Source: Carboxylicivirga sp. (GTDB lineage Bacteria; Bacteroidota; Bacteroidia; Bacteroidales; Marinilabiliaceae). From it: DNA of 64,000 nucleotides. A program made the position numbers and the translations under genes. Positions within the stretch are counted from its first letter, which is position 1. Every line of letters begins with the position of its first letter. The notes under the pieces were generated by a model, which did no database searches, was not told the DNA's origin, and worked only from the letters and a program-made list of their open reading frames with translations. This document shows positions 35,141-43,986 of this stretch, in pieces. The stretch spans positions 46,877-110,876 of the forward strand of contig JAOARW010000077.1 of the NCBI GenBank assembly GCA_025210475.1. The letters run 5' to 3'.

Positions 35141-36447
35141 TAAGAAAAGAAATAAATAAAATCAGCGAAGTAGGTAAAGCGCTTATCTCGGTTGAAGGTA
35201 ATCCGGGTGTTGCACTCAACCACGTAGTTGAACTACTGGAGGCAGACACCAACCAAAGCCTTTCTTTTGCCAAAGCCATTAACATTACCGAAGATACAAC
35301 CCGTTTCCAGGTATTTAATGGCACCACTGGTTTAAGTACAAAAACCAAAATCCGCATGCACGAGATTCCACTTACGGCTGGTTTCTCGAACAAAATGTTG
35401 GGTCGTAGCTTTGATGGTGCCGGTGAGGTATCAGATGGCGGTCCTGAAGTCATCTTTGAAAAACAAGTTTCAACCCGTTTGGATACATTGAACCCTACGG
35501 TTCGTAATGTGCCTAAGCAAGCTTTGTGGACTGGTATTCCGATGATTGATGTATTTAACACCTTGGTGAAATCACAGAAGATTCCAATTTTTGCTGGTCC
35601 AACAGAGCCTTATAACCGTTTGCTTTCGCAGATTGCACAAGGTGCTCAGGCCGATGTTATCATCTTCGCCGGTATCGGTTTGAAGTTTGATGAGTACCAA
35701 TACTTTAAGGAGCAATTATCACAGTCGGGTAACATTGATAAAACCATCATGTTTACGCACCTGGCTGGTGACTCGCAGATTAAAGGTTTAATGTTGCCGG
35801 ATGTGGCTTTAAGTGTTGCACGTGAGTTTGGTGATCAGGGCAAAGATGTATTGGTACTGCTTACGGATATGACTAACTGGTCAAATATTCTTCGTAACGT
35901 TGCCAACTATCAGGATATGATTCCTTCATTGCAAGGATATCCGGGATCGCTTTATTCCGAACTAGCAAAACGCTATGAGGTAGCGGCCGATATCGAAGGT
36001 GCTGGTTCCATTACCATTATTGGTGCCACCACACTCGAATCATTAGAAGATCCTGTACCTGATAACACAGGTTATATTACCGAAGGACAGTTCTTCCTGG
36101 AGAATGGTAAACTGAAGTTGGCTCGTTCACTTTCGCGTTTGAAGCAAGGAGTGAATGGTAAAACGCGTAGTGACCACCGCGCCATTATGACGGCCATGGC
36201 TTCTTTATTGGCAGATGCTGAAAAAGCCCATGAGGCTTCTGAAGTAGGTGCAGCCAACGACCCATATTCGCAGAAATTATTACGCTACCGTACCGACTTT
36301 ATCGATAATGTGGAAGAGCCATTTGGTGAACCAATTGAGCTGGAAGCGGCACTCGATAAATGCTGGGCGATTCTAAAACGCCATTTCGATCCGACTGAAA
36401 CAGGCCTTAGTAAGAAACTGATTGAAGAGTATTGGGACAAGAACTAA
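35137..36447 (+). CDS. atpB: V-type ATPase subunit B
   Basis: The 436-aa non-catalytic regulatory subunit alternating with A in the V1 hexamer. It has GRSFDGAGEVSDGGP, IPIFAGPTEPYNRLLSQIA in place of a functional Walker A, TDMTNWSNILR and GYPGSLYSELAKRYE. Its start codon overlaps the stop of subunit A, indicating translational coupling that supports 1:1 production. Confidence 0.95.
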   Translation: MIRKEINKISEVGKALISVEGNPGVALNHVVELLEADTNQSLSFAKAINITEDTTRFQVFNGTTGLSTKTKIRMHEIPLTAGFSNKMLGRSFDGAGEVSDGGPEVIFEKQVSTRLDTLNPTVRNVPKQALWTGIPMIDVFNTLVKSQKIPIFAGPTEPYNRLLSQIAQGAQADVIIFAGIGLKFDEYQYFKEQLSQSGNIDKTIMFTHLAGDSQIKGLMLPDVALSVAREFGDQGKDVLVLLTDMTNWSNILRNVANYQDMIPSLQGYPGSLYSELAKRYEVAADIEGAGSITIIGATTLESLEDPVPDNTGYITEGQFFLENGKLKLARSLSRLKQGVNGKTRSDHRAIMTAMASLLADAEKAHEASEVGAANDPYSQKLLRYRTDFIDNVEEPFGEPIELEAALDKCWAILKRHFDPTETGLSKKLIEEYWDKN

Positions 36448-36468
36448 TTCGCTTAGTTATTTTTAAAA

Positions 36469-37083
36469 ATGAAAGAAATGCACGATAATAAAGAAAATCT
36501 TGAAAAGATTGTTTCGAAGCTGAAAGAGCAAGGCATTGATGCTGGTGAAGCGGAAAAGCAACGCATTATTGAAGAAGCTAAGAAACAAGCTGAAGAAATT
36601 ATTTCGGAAGCAAATGCTCAGAAGCAAACCATTATAGATGAGGCAAACACCAAAGCAGAGCAGGCTGAGAAGAATGCACAAATGGCACTTCAGCAAGCTT
36701 CTCGTGATATGGTTGAAGCCACCAAAGTAGCCGTTTTAAAATACATGGAATCGGTTTTTGGCGATTTGAGCGAAAGCTTGTTCACACAAGAGCAATACCT
36801 GCAAGAGCTTACCAAAGCTGTGGTTGCTTCAATCGAAGGCAACAAAACTGTATCGGTTCCTGCTGATACACAAAAAGCAATGGAAGCCTTTATTGCAAAA
36901 GCCGGTTTGAAAGAGCAGGTTGAATTACAGCCATTGGCCAATAACGAGGCTAAAATAGTGGTGCAATCGAAGGAAAACAGTGGTGTTCAGTTTGTTTTAA
37001 GCGACAGCGATATCAAGCAGGCCATGTTTACCCTTTTAAATAAAGACTTGGTTGAGCGCATAACCCAAAACCAGGAGGCATAA
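36469..37083 (+). CDS. V-type ATPase subunit E (peripheral stalk)
   Basis: A 204-aa protein whose first about 90 residues form an alanine- and glutamate-rich coiled coil (EEAKKQAEEIISEANAQKQT) and whose C-terminal about 110 residues form a globular domain, the layout of the peripheral-stalk subunit E. It links the V1 head to subunit I. Its location after B differs from the arrangement I recall as common in Bacteroidota, where E and the DUF2764 gene precede A. Sequence identity to E is low outside the pattern, so the name rests on layout and operon context. Confidence 0.82.
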   Translation: MKEMHDNKENLEKIVSKLKEQGIDAGEAEKQRIIEEAKKQAEEIISEANAQKQTIIDEANTKAEQAEKNAQMALQQASRDMVEATKVAVLKYMESVFGDLSESLFTQEQYLQELTKAVVASIEGNKTVSVPADTQKAMEAFIAKAGLKEQVELQPLANNEAKIVVQSKENSGVQFVLSDSDIKQAMFTLLNKDLVERITQNQEA

Positions 37084-37085
37084 GC

Positions 37086-37589
37086 ATGTCGAACCTGGTA
37101 TACCTAATGAGTAGTTTGCCATCTTTGAAATTTGGTGAAGCCCCTCCCATCACCATGGAAGAGTTTACCAACGATGCCAAAGATCAATTATCGGCAAAAC
37201 ACTTTAAGCAACTCGAACCGCTTGATATTTTTCAATCAGCCGATTCGGAAGGTAAGGTTGGCTTAAAAAGCATTGGTACCATGTTGGGAGAATTACAGGA
37301 AGATATTACTGAAATCCGAACAGCCAAGGCGCAGAGGCGAACCCCAAATTTAGCGCGACTTCCACTTGCTGTTATAAATGCTAATCCGCTGGAGCGTGAG
37401 AAGCTGATCATGCGATGGCAATGGGAAGAGCTGGATACCATACAGGCGGGCAAAATGTTCTCTTTAACGGATGTAATGGTTTATAAACTGCGCTTGCAGA
37501 TTTTAAACCGATTAAACTCCTTTGATAAAGAACGTGGTTCGCAAGTGTTGGCATCCGTTGTTAATCCACCCAAAAAGAAGGAGGAATAA
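37086..37589 (+). CDS. DUF2764 family protein of the V-ATPase operon
   Basis: A 167-aa protein that opens with YLMSSLPSLKFGEAPPITMEEF, the recognisable start of DUF2764 proteins, which occur next to bacterial V-ATPase genes. The rest is predicted helical, with a Trp-rich RWQWEELD. No subunit C or F is recognisable in this operon, and this protein may fill the central-stalk adaptor role of C, which is inference. It starts 2 bp after the E stop, and its stop shares one base with the D start (TAATG). Confidence 0.78.
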   Translation: MSNLVYLMSSLPSLKFGEAPPITMEEFTNDAKDQLSAKHFKQLEPLDIFQSADSEGKVGLKSIGTMLGELQEDITEIRTAKAQRRTPNLARLPLAVINANPLEREKLIMRWQWEELDTIQAGKMFSLTDVMVYKLRLQILNRLNSFDKERGSQVLASVVNPPKKKEE

Positions 37590-38197
37590 TGGCAGTAGCT
37601 AAAATAAAATATACGAAAACAGAACGCGCCCGTCAGAAGAAAATTCTGAAGGTGTCGTTACGTATGCTGCCTTTGTTTGAAGCCATGGAAAAATCCTTAA
37701 TGTCTACAATCAACACGATTGCAGAACGCATTGAGGAAATTCGCCTGGAAATAAATAAAAACAATAAGGCCGCAGAGCCATGGGTAGCTGTAATGAGCGA
37801 TTCTCATGTGGATATTAAATCCTTTATTTCGGTCAATGAAGTCATTACCAAACCGATTGATGTGGCTGGTGTTCGTGTTCATCAATACGAAAGTGTTGAT
37901 TTTAACGTCGCACCAATCAAAGACGACACGCCACTTTGGGTTGACGAGGCCATTGAACTGATGAAGGAACAATTGCAACTGATGGCAGAAATCGACTGTT
38001 TGGAAGAACAGATCCGATTGCTCGAAGAAGAGCTTCTGGATGTACGGGCTCGTATTAAACTGTTCGAAAACCGTCGCATCCCGAATGCAAAAACGGCTAT
38101 TCGAAAAATTGGTCAGAAATTACAGGATGATGAGCGTTTAACAATTGCTACCGCCAAAGTAGTTAAAACCAGTCAAAAGGAAGGAGTGATGGCATGA
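37589..38197 (+). CDS. atpD: V-type ATPase subunit D (central rotor shaft)
   Basis: A 202-aa subunit D. Two long antiparallel helices at the termini (KYTKTERARQKKILKVSLRMLPLFEAMEKS and the late LEEELLDVRARIKLFENRRIPNAKTAIRKI) flank a short middle domain, as needed for the shaft turning inside A3B3. A strong Shine-Dalgarno sequence (AGAAGGAGG at 37577-37585) precedes the start, unusual for this window, where most genes lack one. It overlaps subunit I by four bases. Confidence 0.92.
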   Translation: MAVAKIKYTKTERARQKKILKVSLRMLPLFEAMEKSLMSTINTIAERIEEIRLEINKNNKAAEPWVAVMSDSHVDIKSFISVNEVITKPIDVAGVRVHQYESVDFNVAPIKDDTPLWVDEAIELMKEQLQLMAEIDCLEEQIRLLEEELLDVRARIKLFENRRIPNAKTAIRKIGQKLQDDERLTIATAKVVKTSQKEGVMA

Positions 38198-40014
38198 TTA
38201 CAAAAATGAAAAAATTAATGCTCTTCATGGCTCACCCGACCAACGATATGGAAGATGACTTAACCATTCTGGGCCGATTAGGATTGATGCACATCTCTCC
38301 TTTTCAACCGGCGAAGGATGAGTCGATAGAGCGTGTGCATAAACGCATTGAACAGCTGGAAAAGGCCATTGCCATATTGGACGAATCGGAAGCGTTGGAT
38401 GCTGCTGCATCCGTTAAGCTGAACGATTATGCCAATGAAGAGAGAGGCGAAATTGCTTTGTTAGAAAAGGTATTGGATACCAACAGTGCCAATAACGATC
38501 TTCAAAAGCAAATTGCCGAGCTTTCAAAAGCTAAACAATGGTACGATAGCTGGGGAAGCATTTCTTTAGCCGATATTCAGACGATCAATAGCAAAGGGGT
38601 TTCCTTAAAGCTATACGAGGTACCGGAAAAAGATACGAAAGCATTCCGCAATCAGGAAAACGTAAAAGTTGTTGGTCAGTCCAATGGAATGTGTCAGGTG
38701 GTGCTTATTTCTGAAGATGCAGAAGCCGCCTTGAATTATCAGCCAATTGCTTTTCCGGATATCTCGCAACAAGAAGTTGAGCAATCGTTAAAAGAGGCAA
38801 ATGAAGCGTTGACAAAGGGTCAGCAAACCTTGCTTCAATTAAGTGCTCAAAAAGAATTGTTGATTGAAGCCCTGGAAGAACGCAACCGCCGCTTAAAGGT
38901 GCGTACCGTTCAGTACGGTGGTATTGCATTTCATGATAAAGTACGATGCTGGGAAGGCTATGTACCCGAAGACAAAGTAAACGGTGTAACCGATGCTGCC
39001 GAAGAAAACGGTTGGGGCTACATTGTGAGCGAACCGCGTCCGGATGAATATGATCTGGTACCAACCTTGCTGCATAACCCAAAGTGGACGCACAAGATTA
39101 AGCCGGTTATGAATTTCATGGGCTTGGTTCCTGGTTACGACGAAATTGATGTGTCAAAGATCTTCCTGATCTTCTTTACCTTCTTCACCGGAATTTTGGT
39201 GGGTGATGCAGGTTACGGAATCATCTTTTTTGTATTGACGCTTTTGGCGCATTGGAAAACAGGTTTTGTCAAGAAAATTGAGTTTGGTTTATTCTATACC
39301 CTTTCTGTATCTGTTATGATATGGGGTGTACTGACCGGAACATACTTTGGAGCCGAAACCATTGCCAACATTCCGTTTTTAAAACAATTACAGGTGCAGC
39401 AACTGGCCAGTTTTGGGGGCGATAACCTCAAAATACAACAGTTTATGTTCCTGATTGGTGCCGTTCACTTAACCATTGGTCATATCCAAAAAGGTTTGAA
39501 ATATATCAATACCGTATTGGTGATTGCTCAGCTTGGTTGGGCAGCCATTGTGTGGGGACTTTACTTCCTGGTAAATAAAATGGTATTGGGCATTGAAGCG
39601 CCTGAATTTATGCCTTGGTTATTTATTGGTGGCGGTGTGCTGGTAGGTTTATTCTCCAGTCCGGGTCAACCAATTGTAAAAGGTATTTTATCTTCTCTTG
39701 GTAATTTGCCATTGAATGTTATCAATGGTTTTTCCGATGTAATTTCATACATCCGCTTATATGCCGTAGGTTTATCAACGGTGTTAATGGCCAGCAGTTT
39801 TAACGATATGGCTATCGGAGAAGGTATTACTACCGTAGCTTCTGGTATTGGTGCTGTATTGGTGCTTGTTCTGGGGCATGCCTTAAATATGACCTTGGCG
39901 GCCATGGCAGTATTGGTACACGGCGTACGATTAAATATGTTGGAATATGCTGGTCATGCCAGTGTTGAATTTTCGGGTAGTGATTACAACCCATTTAAAT
40001 TAAAAAATAAGTAA
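38194..40014 (+). CDS. atpI: V-type ATPase subunit I (membrane stator)
   Basis: A 606-aa subunit I, the bacterial equivalent of subunit a. The N-terminal soluble half (about 1-315) contains coiled coil that receives the peripheral stalks. The C-terminal half has about eight membrane helices (GILVGDAGYGIIFFVLTLLA, then through FSDVISYIRLYAVGLSTV). The arginine in SYIRLYAVGLS is the residue that faces the rotor-ring carboxylate. A Shine-Dalgarno AAGGAAGGAG (about 38177-38186) lies in the end of subunit D. Confidence 0.93.
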   Translation: MITKMKKLMLFMAHPTNDMEDDLTILGRLGLMHISPFQPAKDESIERVHKRIEQLEKAIAILDESEALDAAASVKLNDYANEERGEIALLEKVLDTNSANNDLQKQIAELSKAKQWYDSWGSISLADIQTINSKGVSLKLYEVPEKDTKAFRNQENVKVVGQSNGMCQVVLISEDAEAALNYQPIAFPDISQQEVEQSLKEANEALTKGQQTLLQLSAQKELLIEALEERNRRLKVRTVQYGGIAFHDKVRCWEGYVPEDKVNGVTDAAEENGWGYIVSEPRPDEYDLVPTLLHNPKWTHKIKPVMNFMGLVPGYDEIDVSKIFLIFFTFFTGILVGDAGYGIIFFVLTLLAHWKTGFVKKIEFGLFYTLSVSVMIWGVLTGTYFGAETIANIPFLKQLQVQQLASFGGDNLKIQQFMFLIGAVHLTIGHIQKGLKYINTVLVIAQLGWAAIVWGLYFLVNKMVLGIEAPEFMPWLFIGGGVLVGLFSSPGQPIVKGILSSLGNLPLNVINGFSDVISYIRLYAVGLSTVLMASSFNDMAIGEGITTVASGIGAVLVLVLGHALNMTLAAMAVLVHGVRLNMLEYAGHASVEFSGSDYNPFKLKNK

Positions 40015-40035
40015 AAACTAATAAAACTATAAACG

Positions 40036-40497
40036 ATGACATTATTAACAACAGTTGTAAATGGATTTGGTGGTCACGCCATCGCTTTAGGAATCGCAGG
40101 AGTAGGTTCAGCAATAGGTACTGGAATTGCGGCCATGGGTGCCATGGGGCTTTGGAAACAATCAATTAAAGACAAAAAGAAATTACCGGCATTGGCATTA
40201 GCAATGGTAGGTATGCCTTTAAGTCAGGTGATTTATGGTATGATCTTCATGAACTCGTTGATTGGTGCCAACCTGAATCCTGATAGCTACATGAACCAAA
40301 TGATCTTCGCTTTATTTGTAGGTATCGCTATTGCTGCATCAGCTATTATGCAGGGACGCGCAGGTGCTGCTGCTTGTTCGAACTTAGCCGTTGATGATAA
40401 GCAAGGGGCCGGTATGTACATTGCTGCCATGGGTGTTATCGAAACAGTTGCCCTATTGGCCATGGTGTTCGGTATGGGCGGTATCCCGGCTGCATAA
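40036..40497 (+). CDS. atpK: V-type ATPase subunit K (rotor ring proteolipid)
   Basis: A 153-aa duplicated proteolipid with four membrane helices. The ion-carrying Glu136 is in GVIETVALLAMVF. Residues corresponding to the sodium ligands of the Enterococcus hirae ring (Thr64, Gln65, Gln110, Glu139) are Ser63, Gln64, Gln106 and Glu136 here, in PLSQ and MQGRAGAAA. The ring thus has a sodium-type site, not a bare proton site. It is the last gene of the operon and is followed by a strong terminator at 40544. Confidence 0.93.
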   Translation: MTLLTTVVNGFGGHAIALGIAGVGSAIGTGIAAMGAMGLWKQSIKDKKKLPALALAMVGMPLSQVIYGMIFMNSLIGANLNPDSYMNQMIFALFVGIAIAASAIMQGRAGAAACSNLAVDDKQGAGMYIAAMGVIETVALLAMVFGMGGIPAA

Positions 40498-40543
40498 GCA
40501 AAATACGAATTAATAAGTCTGGAAAGACGAATGATATTATTTC

Positions 40544-40577
40544 AAAAGAGTTGGCTATATTTGTCAACTCTTTTTTT
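40544..40577 (+). terminator. Rho-independent terminator of the V-ATPase operon
   Basis: Stem AAAAGAGTTG (40544-40553) with CAACTCTTTT (40565-40574), 11-nt loop and continuing T run. Confidence 0.9.
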
Positions 40578-40589
40578 ATCTGATAGCAA

Positions 40590-40979
40590 ATGATTAACAA
40601 CGAGTATCGTTTTTTTGAGCAATTTGATGGAGGTTTTGATATTGGTTGTGCCATATTTAAAACCAAAGACAAGCGCTATGTAAGCGGGTCTTTGGTATAT
40701 ACCGAATACATTTATGGTGATCAGTCGTTTGTGATCAGTGTTGATGTGGAGGGCGAAATTCAATGGGACGAGGATCGCAATGAAGGCATCCTGGTACTAA
40801 AAGGCACCGCCTATGAAATAATCGAAGGCGATCCGGATATTGATTATTGCCTCGACGAACGCATTGCCGAAATTGGTCAGAGCTTATTTTTGGAAGGAAA
40901 GATTGAAGGTCGCAGCATTGATGACCAAAATCTGGAAGGACGTTTTGTGCTGCGCAACTGCAGCGACTATCCTAATTAA
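40590..40979 (+). CDS. Hypothetical protein, acidic, unrecognised
   Basis: A 129-aa acidic cytoplasmic protein without signal peptide or membrane segment. The pattern is mainly beta with many aromatic and acidic residues (FDGGFDIGCAIFKTKDKRYVSG, VEGEIQWDEDRNEGILV), and a short helix is possible at the end. I do not recognise the family. It begins 13 bp after the V-ATPase terminator stem, has no visible ribosome site, and is followed by a LysR gene. Codon use and length fit a real gene. A link to the ATPase is possible only by read-through. Confidence 0.7.
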   Translation: MINNEYRFFEQFDGGFDIGCAIFKTKDKRYVSGSLVYTEYIYGDQSFVISVDVEGEIQWDEDRNEGILVLKGTAYEIIEGDPDIDYCLDERIAEIGQSLFLEGKIEGRSIDDQNLEGRFVLRNCSDYPN

Positions 40980-41070
40980 ATCTTATCCGGCAATTATTTT
41001 ATTAAAAACCTGAGTCCGATGCAGATTTTAGAAATCAGGTTAAAATATACGAACTCAAAATTCTAAACCA

Positions 41071-41958
41071 ATGGATTTTCGTGATACGGTATTTTTATCG
41101 GTGGCCGAAAACCTTAGTTTTTCAAAAGCCGCACTCGATCTGTTTATAAGTCAGCCAGCTGTTACCAAGCACATTAAAGAGCTGGAAAACAAATATAAAG
41201 TTGATCTTTTTGAACGGCAGGGTAATAAAATCCATTTGACTGAAGCCGGAAAGCTAAGCTATCATAAACTAAAGGCGATACAGCAGGAATATCGGGAACT
41301 AGAATTTGAACTTGGAAGCCTGGGTGATAAGCATAAAGGTGAGTTACGCATTGGAGCCAGCTCTACAATTTCGCAATACATTTTACCGGATATCCTGGCC
41401 CATTTTCATAAACGATACTCACTTATTCAGCTTCATTTATTTAATGGCAATTCATTTGAGATGGAGCAAAAATTGCTGAATAAAGACATAGACATAGCAC
41501 TGGTCGAAAATTCTTCATCGCAATCCAACATCAGATACCAAACTTTTCTGAACGATGAAATTATTGCTGTTACGGGAACCAACAGCCACTTTAAAAAACG
41601 GAATTCTTTCGAACTATCCGAGTTGGCCAAGCTACCTTTGGTATTGAGGGAAAAAGGATCGGGTACACTTGATTTTATCTATAATGTATTCGGAACTAAT
41701 CATGTGAATATCGATCAACTAAATATTACCATTCATTTGGGCAGTACCGAAGCCATAAAACGTTTTGTAAAGAGTTATGATGGTGTTGCACTCGTGTCCC
41801 AAAAAGCCGTTGAAAAAGAATTACTTCAAAAAGAATTAGTGAAACTAAATGTTAGAAACCTCGAAATGGTTCGTCCTTTGCGCCTGGCTTATCGTTTTGG
41901 GCACGTGAGCGATGCTGGACAGCTCTTTAGTGATTTCGTCTCTCATTATAACCACTAG
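41071..41958 (+). CDS. LysR family transcriptional regulator
   Basis: A 295-aa LysR regulator: N-terminal winged helix-turn-helix (about 1-60, FSKAALDLFISQPAVTKHIKELE) and a periplasmic-binding-like effector domain (about 90-295, GELRIGASSTISQYILP). It is transcribed in the same direction as, and directly before, the YeiH-type exporter gene. In several bacteria a LysR regulator (YeiE or CysB type) lies next to yeiH. A palindrome just after its stop codon, upstream of the exporter promoter, is a good binding-site candidate. Confidence 0.92.
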   Translation: MDFRDTVFLSVAENLSFSKAALDLFISQPAVTKHIKELENKYKVDLFERQGNKIHLTEAGKLSYHKLKAIQQEYRELEFELGSLGDKHKGELRIGASSTISQYILPDILAHFHKRYSLIQLHLFNGNSFEMEQKLLNKDIDIALVENSSSQSNIRYQTFLNDEIIAVTGTNSHFKKRNSFELSELAKLPLVLREKGSGTLDFIYNVFGTNHVNIDQLNITIHLGSTEAIKRFVKSYDGVALVSQKAVEKELLQKELVKLNVRNLEMVRPLRLAYRFGHVSDAGQLFSDFVSHYNH

Positions 41959-41971
41959 TTATAGGCTATAA
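41959..41971. promoter_or_regulatory. Candidate LysR operator palindrome
   Basis: TTATAG-G-CTATAA is a perfect 13-bp palindrome with the T-N11-A form of LysR boxes. It starts immediately after the LysR stop codon and ends 10 bp before the -33 element of the exporter promoter, the usual place for an activator. Confidence 0.55.
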
Positions 41972-41981
41972 TTAAATACAA

Positions 41982-42013
41982 TTTGATTGAGTTATATGGT
42001 GGCTCTAGTTTTG
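41982..42013 (+). promoter_or_regulatory. Bacteroidota-type promoter of the YeiH exporter gene
   Basis: TTTG (41982-41985), 20 bp, TAGTTTTG (42006-42013) fits TTTG-N19-21-TAnnTTTG exactly. Transcription would begin near 42020, 28 bp before the ATG. Confidence 0.8.
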
Positions 42014-42047
42014 TAGCGTAACAAACGCAAACAAAAGAACTGGAATC

Positions 42048-42959
42048 ATGAATAAAAAAAGAATCGTATTTATACTACTGGCCAGCCTCACACTCTTTCC
42101 AATAATTTCTCCGGGAATCGCTTTATTGGCCGGTTTTCTTACTTCTCTATTGGGATTTAAAGACCAAAAATCCAGTGCCTTAACATCATTGCTATTAAAA
42201 GCATCCATTGTTCTTATGGGATTTGGTATGAACCTTACTCAAGTAGTTGAAGTTTCGTCGAGGAGCTTTTGGGTAACAGCTATGTCACTGGCATTTGTTT
42301 TTGTAAGCGGTTTATTACTGGGCAAATTATTAAAAGTGGACAAAAAAACGTCGTTACTAATAACCTGCGGAACGGCCATCTGCGGCGGCAGTGCCATCGC
42401 TGCTGCTGCACCGGTAATTCATCCAAAACATCATCAGCTATCCTTTGCTTTAACCATCGTTTTTGTTTTAAATGCAGCTGCACTGTTTTTGTTCCCGCTT
42501 ATTGGCCACCACTTTCACTTAAGCCAGGAAGTATTTGGTTATTGGGCAGCTATAGCCATTCACGACACAAGCTCGGTGGTTGGTGCAGGAGCAGCTTATG
42601 GAAACGAAGCATTGCAAATAGCAACAACAGTAAAACTGGTTAGGGCCTTATGGATTATTCCGGTAACTCTTGTTTTGGCTTTTGCTTATTCAGGAAATAA
42701 GCAGGCAAAGATTAAAGTTCCATGGTTTATCGCTTTATTTCTGCTTGCCATTGTAATCAATTATTTATTTCCCGCCGCAGACAGCCTCTATAGCGGCCTT
42801 AAATTTGCCGGTTCGCGGGGAATGGTTCTGGCTTTGTTTCTTATTGGCTCCGAAGTATCAATAAAAGACCTGAAAAAAGCTGGATGGCAAAGTTTCCTTT
42901 TGGGCCTGTTGTTGTGGATCTGTATCTCTGTCGCTTCATTTCTGTTTCTTACTCATTAA
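42048..42959 (+). CDS. YeiH family putative sulfate/anion exporter
   Basis: A 303-aa polytopic protein of the PF03601 (YeiH) family with about ten membrane helices. It has ISPGIALLAGFLTSLLG at the start, the signature LITCGTAICGGSAIAAAAPVI near residue 110 and IHDTSSVVGAGAAYG near 170. Relatives have been proposed to export sulfite, sulfate or taurine-derived anions, but the substrate is not settled. It has its own promoter and a palindromic operator candidate, and is likely activated by the LysR protein encoded upstream. Confidence 0.9.
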   Translation: MNKKRIVFILLASLTLFPIISPGIALLAGFLTSLLGFKDQKSSALTSLLLKASIVLMGFGMNLTQVVEVSSRSFWVTAMSLAFVFVSGLLLGKLLKVDKKTSLLITCGTAICGGSAIAAAAPVIHPKHHQLSFALTIVFVLNAAALFLFPLIGHHFHLSQEVFGYWAAIAIHDTSSVVGAGAAYGNEALQIATTVKLVRALWIIPVTLVLAFAYSGNKQAKIKVPWFIALFLLAIVINYLFPAADSLYSGLKFAGSRGMVLALFLIGSEVSIKDLKKAGWQSFLLGLLLWICISVASFLFLTH

Positions 42960-43133
42960 AAGAATAATATTGACTTTTTTATAATTCTTTCTTAAATTAA
43001 AACTAACTAAAACTCCGTGAGAATGCTTTATTATATATCGACCTTCTCTATTGATGACGTTCGGTAGCGACTCTTCCTCAGCCACCTGCTGGCATGGTGC
43101 TACTTGTAACTTAAAATCCTCAATCACATCATC

Positions 43134-43946
43134 ATGAAACGGATTTTGTTATTAACCGATTTTTCTGACACTGCCAGGAATGCTGCCATGTATGCCCTCA
43201 AGATGTTTGAGAATGAAAAGGTGTATTTTGACCTTATGAATGCTTATGACCTTGAGTTTAGCGGAAGCCCATACATTATGCAGGTGAAAGAAGAGTTGGC
43301 CGAAGAGAGCCTGAGAGGCCTCAAAAATGAGTTGTCCCTCTTACATCGTCGTTTTCCAAATGCACGGGTTGAATTAGCGTCCCGATTTGGATCGCTGATG
43401 AATGTTGTTGAAACTGAAATCAATGACTTCAAGCCCGAGTTAATTGTGATGGGATGCCGAAACGAATCGGCATTGGAGAACTTCTTATTGGGCAGTAATG
43501 CTTATGAAGTGGTGAAAAACATCAATGCGGCTATTTTACTGGTGCCTAAATATGCCAAATTTAAAAAGCCCGATAAAATTGTTTTTGCCACCGATCTGAA
43601 AGACATCAAAGTAGATGAAGTTGTTGAACCATTGCGTGATTTATCGCATCACTTCCACGCCGATTTAATGTTTGTAAACGTGCTGGAGGATGACTATGTG
43701 AACCGACTGGAAGCTGAAAATAAAATTGCTTCCCACTTTGAAGGACTCAACCTTTCGTTCAACTTTATTGAAGGCGAGGATGTGAGTAATGGCATCTTAA
43801 AGTTTATGGATGATAACGATGCCGATCTGGTGACTTTGGTGCGCCACAATGAGACATTCTTTGATCGTTTATTCCATTCAAGTACCACTAAAAAAATGGT
43901 GTTACATCCCGAACACCCCATGCTGATTTTGCATGATGATAAATAA
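43134..43946 (+). CDS. Tandem universal stress protein (UspA family)
   Basis: A 270-aa protein of two UspA domains: residues 1-about 142 (KRILLLTDFSDTARNAAMYAL to AAILLVPKYA) and about 148-270 (KIVFATDLKDIK to HPMLILHD). The first domain keeps part of the ATP-loop pattern (VMGCRNES, LLGSNAYEVV), whereas the second lacks the glycine pattern. Such proteins act in stress survival and metabolic adaptation. The 174-bp region before it is comparatively GC-rich but holds no gene that I can support. It is convergent with the peptide transporter across a shared terminator. Confidence 0.88.
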   Translation: MKRILLLTDFSDTARNAAMYALKMFENEKVYFDLMNAYDLEFSGSPYIMQVKEELAEESLRGLKNELSLLHRRFPNARVELASRFGSLMNVVETEINDFKPELIVMGCRNESALENFLLGSNAYEVVKNINAAILLVPKYAKFKKPDKIVFATDLKDIKVDEVVEPLRDLSHHFHADLMFVNVLEDDYVNRLEAENKIASHFEGLNLSFNFIEGEDVSNGILKFMDDNDADLVTLVRHNETFFDRLFHSSTTKKMVLHPEHPMLILHDDK

Positions 43947-43973
43947 AAAAAAGCGGCTCTAAGCCGCTTTTTT
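43947..43973. terminator. Bidirectional terminator between USP and POT transporter genes
   Basis: AGCGGCT (43952-43958) pairs with AGCCGCT (43962-43968) around a 3-nt loop, extended by A and T runs on either side. Confidence 0.9.
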
Positions 43974-43986
43974 ATTTATGATAAAA

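Noticed and set aside
38705..39082. 125-aa antisense frame inside the V-ATPase subunit I gene
   Set aside because: It is a shadow of a well-supported gene; composition (many His, Pro, Arg) is that of an antisense reading.
42936..43127. 63-aa minus-strand frame between the YeiH exporter and universal stress protein genes
   Set aside because: It overlaps the end of the exporter gene, has no signal peptide, family motif or plausible start context, and looks like a chance frame in a locally GC-richer spacer.
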